A stretch of DNA of 64,000 nt from Sphaerimonospora sp050942215 (GTDB lineage: Bacteria; Actinomycetota; Actinomycetes; Streptosporangiales; Streptosporangiaceae). Both the position numbers and the translations under genes were made by a program. The stretch is from positions 5,332,001-5,396,000 of the forward strand of contig NZ_CP192056.1 of NCBI RefSeq assembly GCF_050942215.1, given 5' to 3'. This document shows positions 59,939 through 64,000 of this stretch, one piece after another (positions within the stretch are counted from its first letter, which is position 1; each line of letters begins with the position of its first letter). Under the pieces are notes generated by a model. That model saw only the letters and a program-made list of their open reading frames with translations. It did no database searches and was not told the DNA's origin.

Positions 59939-60973
59939 CTAGTCAGCCGGCTTGGTCCCCTCCGCGGGGTCCTGCGGCATCGCCTGGGCCTGCTGGCCGT
60001 ACGCCTGCGGATGGCCGCCCTGCGGGGAAGGATAGGGCGCGTGGCCGTACATCTGCGGCGGAGCGCCGTACGGCTGGGGAGCGCCATACGCCTGCGGCGG
60101 AGCCCCGTACGGCTGGGGAGCACCGTAGGGCTGAGGGGAGCCGTAGGGCATCGGGTAGCCGTAGGGCTGCTGCTGCGGGTAGGCCACCGGGTAGGTCTGA
60201 ACCGGCACGAAACCGACGGCGTAGCCCGGCGCCATCCCCGGATAGGCGGCCATGTCCTGCCCGGCCGGGGCCTTGGCCCGGCGGTCGCCCATGCCCCCGG
60301 CAGCCGTCGCATGGGCCATCCGGCGCAGCCTGCCCTCGAGCATGAGCCACGCGACGAGCGCCAGCACCACGAGCACGGCGGCGACGACCGCGAGCTTGTT
60401 CGCCAGCGCCGGCTTGTCGAACTCCGGAGTGGCCTTGCGTATCTGGACCTGCACCGACTCGGGCGTGGGCGCTTCGAACGCCATCTCCTGGGTGGGCGTC
60501 TGCTCCGACGGCGGCGCCTGTGCCTCGGGCGGCGTCGTCGCGGCGGGAAGGGAGACCTCCGGCTCCGTGGTGGCCGACCCCGCGGTGTCCGGCGGACCCG
60601 GGTTCGAGTCCGTGTAGACCGGGACCGGCACCTGGGTCGTGTGGATCGGCGCCGTGTCCTCGCGCTGCTTCGGCTGGTCGTCGGCCTTCTTGTCCTCGTC
60701 CGTCTTGTCATCGGACTGCTTGGGCGGCGTCGGGGTGACCGTGACGGTCTGCGTCACCACCGGGTCACTGGTCAGGGTCGGCGACGGGCTGTTCCCGGGC
60801 GTCTCGGTGATGGTCACGGTGACGGTCTCGCACTCGCCGGGCAGACACGGTTCCACGGGAGTGTTGTCGGCCGCGTTCGCACTGATCGCCGGTCCGACCG
60901 CGAACACCGCCAGCGTGGCGAGGGCCAGCGACGCGAGAGCCGAGGACGCGGCCCTGATCTGTGCGCGTCCCAT
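59939..60973 (-). CDS. secreted/membrane Pro-Tyr-rich protein
   Basis: A 344-residue protein: signal peptide about 1-35 (ALASLALATLAVFAVGPAISANA), a Thr/Pro-rich extracellular part with one Cys pair (EPCLPGECETVTVTITETPG), a membrane helix near residues 198-216 (LAVVAAVLVVLALVAWLML) and a cytosolic tail of about 115 residues made of YGxPQPYGAPQPYGAP-type repeats rich in Tyr, Pro and Gln. It resembles type I membrane proteins of actinomycete envelopes; no enzyme motif is present. The DNA for the tail is repetitive (about 60030-60180). GGAGG lies 11 bases before ATG 60973. Confidence 0.65.
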   Translation of the reverse strand: MGRAQIRAASSALASLALATLAVFAVGPAISANAADNTPVEPCLPGECETVTVTITETPGNSPSPTLTSDPVVTQTVTVTPTPPKQSDDKTDEDKKADDQPKQREDTAPIHTTQVPVPVYTDSNPGPPDTAGSATTEPEVSLPAATTPPEAQAPPSEQTPTQEMAFEAPTPESVQVQIRKATPEFDKPALANKLAVVAAVLVVLALVAWLMLEGRLRRMAHATAAGGMGDRRAKAPAGQDMAAYPGMAPGYAVGFVPVQTYPVAYPQQQPYGYPMPYGSPQPYGAPQPYGAPPQAYGAPQPYGAPPQMYGHAPYPSPQGGHPQAYGQQAQAMPQDPAEGTKPAD

Positions 60974-61084
60974 CACCGCTCGCCTCCACGATCTCGCATG
61001 CCCACGGGTCAAGGAAGATTCTAGTTGGGTAAAACCCCCGGCAAAGCCCTTCTCGGTCACGAATTCGCGCCCGAAATCCCGTAC

Positions 61085-61474
61085 TCACAGGAGTTCTTCG
61101 ACCGCGGCGACGATCGGCAGATCGGCCGCGATCCAGGCGACCTTGTAAAGCTCGTACGGCTCCAGCCAGCGCAGCGCGAGGTGCTCGCGCGGGTACGGGA
61201 CGCCCGCCGCGATGCTCGCGAGCCAGACCCGCATCACGTGCCCGCCGGGCAGCGGCCAGTCCCCGCCCACCCGGCGGCCGACCACGACCTCGACGCCGAG
61301 TTCCTCCGCGCACTCACGGACCAGCGCCTCGTGCTCGCTCTCCCCCTCGTCGACCTTGCCGCCGGGGAACTCCCAACCGCCTCTGAGTTCGGGCGGCGCG
61401 GCCCGCTGGGCGGCGAGCAGCCTGCCGTCCCGCACGATCGCCGCCCCGACGACGAGCCTTCCCATCACGTCCAT
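61085..61474 (-). CDS. Nudix hydrolase (MutT type)
   Basis: A 129-residue Nudix enzyme with a complete box, GGKVDEGESEHEALVRECAEELGVEV (about 39-64). Preceding LLAAQRAAPPELRGGWEFPGGK is typical of MutT-like enzymes that clean up oxidised nucleoside triphosphates (8-oxo-dGTP). The C-terminal ELYKVAWIAADLPIVAAVEELL matches the family. It lies on the same strand as the surrounding envelope genes but does not share their theme. Confidence 0.92.
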   Translation of the reverse strand: MDVMGRLVVGAAIVRDGRLLAAQRAAPPELRGGWEFPGGKVDEGESEHEALVRECAEELGVEVVVGRRVGGDWPLPGGHVMRVWLASIAAGVPYPREHLALRWLEPYELYKVAWIAADLPIVAAVEELL

Positions 61475-61480
61475 GACCGC

Positions 61481-62617
61481 CTAGGTTAGATCGCGCCTGA
61501 GCTGGGCCTGGACGTCGGCGTTCTCCAGCGGCCGGGTGAAGCCCACGATGCTCGGCCGCTCGCCATAGGTCGTGACCTTGATGGGCCCACATCGTGTGCA
61601 GCGCGCCTCGACCATCTTCCCCGGCGCGACCACCAGGCCGACGTGTCCGGGGCGGTCGATCGACGTTCCCGGGCCCGCGTTGAAGAACACCAGGTCGCCA
61701 GGCCGCTCGCTGCCCGGCTCCACCCGCACGCCGAAGGGCCACTGCCCGAAGGTCGTCCTGGGGATCGACAGCCCGGCATGGCGATAGGCCATGTAGATGA
61801 TCCCCGAGCAGTCGAAGGCGTCGGGGCCCGTCCCACCCCACCGGTACGGCTTGCCGCGCTGAGCGAGGGCATACTCCAGGATCTTCTGTACGACCTCGCC
61901 GGAGACCGCGTCCACGTAGGCGATGTCGCAGGCCGGGTCGGCCTCGGGCGGCAGACCGATGGCGCCGGTGACCGCGTAGCGCTCGGCGATCTCCAGGACC
62001 TGGTCGACGTACCAGGTGGCCCGGTTGTAAACGAAGATCGCCCGCCGGAGGTCGTCGGGAGCGCCGTTGCGCTTGAGCATCTTCGCCGCGCCCAAAATCG
62101 CGTCGGCCGGATTGTAGACGTCGCCGTACCCGTCGCCGTCGCCGTCAGAGGCGTACCCGTTGATCCCCGGCGCGATCTTGATCTTGGCCTTGCCGCCCCA
62201 CGTGCTGATCAGGAACTGCATCGGCCCGGCGGCGCCCGCGTAGTTGGTGCCGCCGGCGACTCCCGGCAGCTTCGACCGGCCGTGGTCGGTCTCCCGCTTG
62301 CCGATCGCGGCGAGCACGTTCCACTGGACGCCGATCTCCTTGCCGACCTTCTTGTAGAGCTCGAGATATTCGGCCGGTATGTCCGTCTTGGCCGTCTCCG
62401 ACACTCCCGTGGTGGCCGTGTCCGCCTGCGCGCAGTCCTCCGCGGTTCTGCCACCGAGCAGGAACGACGGCAGGGGCGTCATCAGAATGATCGACCCGAT
62501 GAGCGTGAGCGGGACGACCACGGCCAGGGCGAGGAGCACGGCCATGAGCGGCCGCCGTCGAGCCGTGATCACCCGGAACGGCGCCTGGAACGGCGTCCGG
62601 CGGGGCGGCATGATCAC
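61481..62617 (-). CDS. bifunctional SLT transglycosylase + NlpC/P60 peptidase
   Basis: A 378-residue membrane-anchored peptidoglycan hydrolase. Membrane helix about 24-46; lytic-transglycosylase domain about 83-215 with candidate catalytic E109 in IGKRETDHGRS, then YAGAAGPMQFLISTW; a DGDGDGYGDVYNP acidic loop (about 158-170) that looks like a calcium site; NlpC/P60 domain about 240-370 with C270 (FDCSG), H325 (RPGHVGLV) and the usual GDLVFF. This two-enzyme architecture occurs in VirB1/Orf14-like wall hydrolases of Gram-positive conjugation systems. It starts at GTG 62617, overlapping the previous gene by four bases. Confidence 0.88.
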   Translation of the reverse strand: MIMPPRRTPFQAPFRVITARRRPLMAVLLALAVVVPLTLIGSIILMTPLPSFLLGGRTAEDCAQADTATTGVSETAKTDIPAEYLELYKKVGKEIGVQWNVLAAIGKRETDHGRSKLPGVAGGTNYAGAAGPMQFLISTWGGKAKIKIAPGINGYASDGDGDGYGDVYNPADAILGAAKMLKRNGAPDDLRRAIFVYNRATWYVDQVLEIAERYAVTGAIGLPPEADPACDIAYVDAVSGEVVQKILEYALAQRGKPYRWGGTGPDAFDCSGIIYMAYRHAGLSIPRTTFGQWPFGVRVEPGSERPGDLVFFNAGPGTSIDRPGHVGLVVAPGKMVEARCTRCGPIKVTTYGERPSIVGFTRPLENADVQAQLRRDLT

Positions 62618-63276
62618 GGCGCCGTGTCCCCGTCCTGGCCCGCGTCGGCGAGTCCGAGGTCGTAGACCCGCCAGTCGCTTCCCGCCTTGACCACGGTCAC
62701 CGCGAACCGGTCGCTCTCGTCCTTTTCGCCCTCCCTGTCGGTCACGTGCCGCACCGAGCCGACGACGAAGACCACCTGGCCGGCGGTCATGTCGCGGATC
62801 GTCTGCACCCGCGCCGACGCCCGCGAGACCACCTGGTCGGCGCGGTTGCGCTCCGCCAGCGCCGGGTCGGTCATGGCCCGGGTGAGCTGCGCGGCGAACT
62901 CCTCGGTGGTGAACGCGCCGAGCCGCCCGGCGAACGCCGCCGGCTCCTCGTCGTACCGGAAGGTTCCGTACGACTCGGTGAACCGCCGCGCGAGATCGGC
63001 GGCGGCGCCGAGCTCCTGCCGCGTCAGCGGGAGATAGTCGTAGACGTCGAAGGTGGCCGGGGTCTTCGCGACCTGGCGCGGCACCGGGCTGCGCGGCGCG
63101 ACGGCGGCGGCCGTCTGGGACGATCTGTGCTCGCCCGTGGCCGTACGGCCGTCGTCGCCCTGTGCCTCCCCCGACGTGGGCGGGTTCATCGTGAGGTAGA
63201 CGCCCACGACGGCCAGCACGGCGACGGCTCCGGCGAACGCGAGCTTCTTGCCCCTGTCATGTCCCTGTGTGCTCAT
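62614..63276 (-). CDS. single-pass membrane protein with NTF2-like outer domain
   Basis: A 220-residue protein: membrane helix at about 11-30, a disordered linker to residue 75 and then a domain rich in helices and strands (LARRFTESYGTFRYDEEPAAFAGRLGAFTTEEFAAQL ... TVVKAGSDWRVYDLGLAD) with the spacing of an NTF2/VirB8-TcpC-like fold. VirB8-type proteins are structural parts of type IV secretion channels; this match is based on pattern only. It overlaps the peptidoglycan hydrolase gene by four bases, so they are coupled. Confidence 0.6.
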   Translation of the reverse strand: MSTQGHDRGKKLAFAGAVAVLAVVGVYLTMNPPTSGEAQGDDGRTATGEHRSSQTAAAVAPRSPVPRQVAKTPATFDVYDYLPLTRQELGAAADLARRFTESYGTFRYDEEPAAFAGRLGAFTTEEFAAQLTRAMTDPALAERNRADQVVSRASARVQTIRDMTAGQVVFVVGSVRHVTDREGEKDESDRFAVTVVKAGSDWRVYDLGLADAGQDGDTAP

Positions 63277-63294
63277 AGACGCCTGGTCACCCGG

Positions 63295-64000
63295 TCAGTC
63301 GCCGGAGTTTCCGTCGGCCGGCCTGGCCCAGAACGGGGTGGGCGCGTCTTCTGATGTCCGCCCGCCGCTCCCCCGGCTCGGCAGCCACAGGGGTGGCGCT
63401 TCGGACGTCCTGCCGGACGACGAACCGGACCTGGAGGTCCCTGATCCGGAACCCCGGCCGGCCGATCCCCGGTCGCGGGAGCCGCCGCCGAAGATGCCGT
63501 CCGAGCGACCGCCGGAACCGTTGCCGGAGCCTCCGCCGGAACCACCGCCGAAGATGCCGCCCCCGGCACGGGAGCCGTTCGAGCCACGTGAACCGTTCGA
63601 ACCCCGTGACCCGCTCGAACCGCGTGAACCATTCGAACCCCGCGAACCGCTCGAACCCCGTGAACCGCTCGAACCGCGGGAGGACCAGCCGCCTGATCGG
63701 CCGCTGAACCAGCCGCCGCGTGAGCCGGTGCCGCCGCCCGACGAAGCGCCGGAGCCCGACCCGGAACCCAGACCGGCGCCCAGACTCGAGCCCAGGCTCG
63801 AACCGGCGCCGGGGCCGGGGGCCGCCGGCGCGCCCTTGGTCCCCGGATAGCGCGGCGACTGCGACAGCTTGAGCGGAGGGGCCGTCCCCTGGCGTGGCGC
63901 CGTCACCGCCTTGCGACGGCCCGCGGCCTGGGCATCGGCGTCCAGCGGCGCCGGCTGTGCCCCGGCCCGGGCCTGCTCAGCCGCGTGTCCCGCCGCCTGA
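63295..64000 (-). CDS. Ser/Gly/Arg-rich protein, runs off the right edge (C-terminal part)
   Basis: The frame is open from the window end to a stop at 63295, giving at least 234 residues of a longer protein. The region contains PLKLSQSPRYPGTKGAP and then a long disordered tail with SRGSNG/SRGSSG hexapeptide repeats (DNA repeats at about 63560-63680) and more Gly-Ser runs, ending in PLWLPSRGSGGRTSEDAPTPFWARP. Trp-containing short segments may be the only ordered parts. It is 18 bases before the NTF2-like gene in the same operon. The upstream part (beyond 64000) must define its function. Confidence 0.6.
   Translation of the reverse strand, partial: QAAGHAAEQARAGAQPAPLDADAQAAGRRKAVTAPRQGTAPPLKLSQSPRYPGTKGAPAAPGPGAGSSLGSSLGAGLGSGSGSGASSGGGTGSRGGWFSGRSGGWSSRGSSGSRGSSGSRGSNGSRGSSGSRGSNGSRGSNGSRAGGGIFGGGSGGGSGNGSGGRSDGIFGGGSRDRGSAGRGSGSGTSRSGSSSGRTSEAPPLWLPSRGSGGRTSEDAPTPFWARPADGNSGD

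Noticed and set aside
60590..60615. tRNA-like GGTTCGAGTCC T-arm
   Set aside because: The flanking bases do not form the T stem and no acceptor or anticodon arm is present; it is within a coding frame.
63560..63690. Regular GAACC/CGTGAACC repeats as a CRISPR array
   Set aside because: They encode the SRGSNG hexapeptides of the edge gene and have no unique spacers.
63248..63850. Plus-strand Pro-Glu-Arg repeat frame
   Set aside because: Antisense of the Ser/Gly/Arg repeat gene on the minus strand.

Overview
The window is GC-rich with strong G/C third-position bias, frequent GTG/TTG starts and a mycothiol gene (mshB). It carries the conserved sigE / rseA-like / htrA / tatB / mrp block of actinobacteria. 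Together these point to the chromosome of a filamentous actinomycete; the overall flavour (sigE block, tandem LOG genes, dapE/dapC, CBM2 esterase) suggests Streptosporangiales, but the genus cannot be fixed from sequence alone.

Layout. 0-3.9 kb: CPBP-type membrane protease, CoA-ester lyase of the HpcH/CitE family, bioY, a structured repeat element and a small hypothetical gene. 4-19.9 kb: an envelope-stress and housekeeping block recalling the Mycobacterium Rv1202-Rv1232c neighbourhood (mrp, DUF1003 + MgtE_N/CBS, EamA exporter, tatB, htrA, zinc anti-sigma factor, sigE, O-methyltransferase, pepA, DUF3117, PaaX regulator, tag, DivIVA-like protein, a second structured repeat, two LOG-family genes, dapE). 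20-25.7 kb: two membrane-anchored proteins, dapC, a 7Fe ferredoxin, an orphan SH3-like domain, an orphan substrate-binding protein and a methyltransferase. 25.8-31.9 kb: an unusual trio in which two long paralogues, one with a sigma-70 region-4-like helix-turn-helix, flank a RelE/ParE-like + UvrD-type helicase. 32-38 kb: a degenerate MshC/CysRS-like protein, metallo-hydrolase, membrane proteins, mshB and an S9 peptidase. 38-47.4 kb: accessory material with gene debris (WhiJ/DUF397, HepT and Uma2 remnants), a Phd/PIN module, a class A beta-lactamase, a questin-oxidase-like gene, a heterodimeric ABC exporter with complementary NBD defects, and a divergent HTH + ClpN pair behind a compact symmetric promoter. 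47.5-57.2 kb: a secreted tandem-repeat protein and two complete, differently built succinate dehydrogenase operons with a LysR gene between them. 57.3-64 kb: a secreted CE1/PHB-depolymerase-like esterase with a TP linker and CBM2, a 1.2-kb gene-poor stretch with sugar-regulator-like sites, then a cell-envelope cluster (TM/Pro-rich protein, Nudix, SLT+NlpC/P60 hydrolase, NTF2-like membrane protein, Gly/Ser-rich protein) that runs off the window and looks like the edge of a conjugation-like machine.

How genes work together: SigE, its anti-sigma factor and HtrA form the surface-stress circuit, with a SigE-type promoter visible upstream of sigE. dapE and dapC serve lysine/diaminopimelate synthesis. 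The two Sdh operons feed electrons from succinate to quinone and seem to have separate controls (LysR-type twin sites versus three CRP-like sites). The ABC exporter and the HTH/ClpN pair share one bidirectional operator-promoter. The best candidates for something undescribed are the region-4-HTH / RelE-helicase trio, the pair of 3+3 inverted-motif repeat elements, and the complementary-defect ABC pair with its symmetric promoter.
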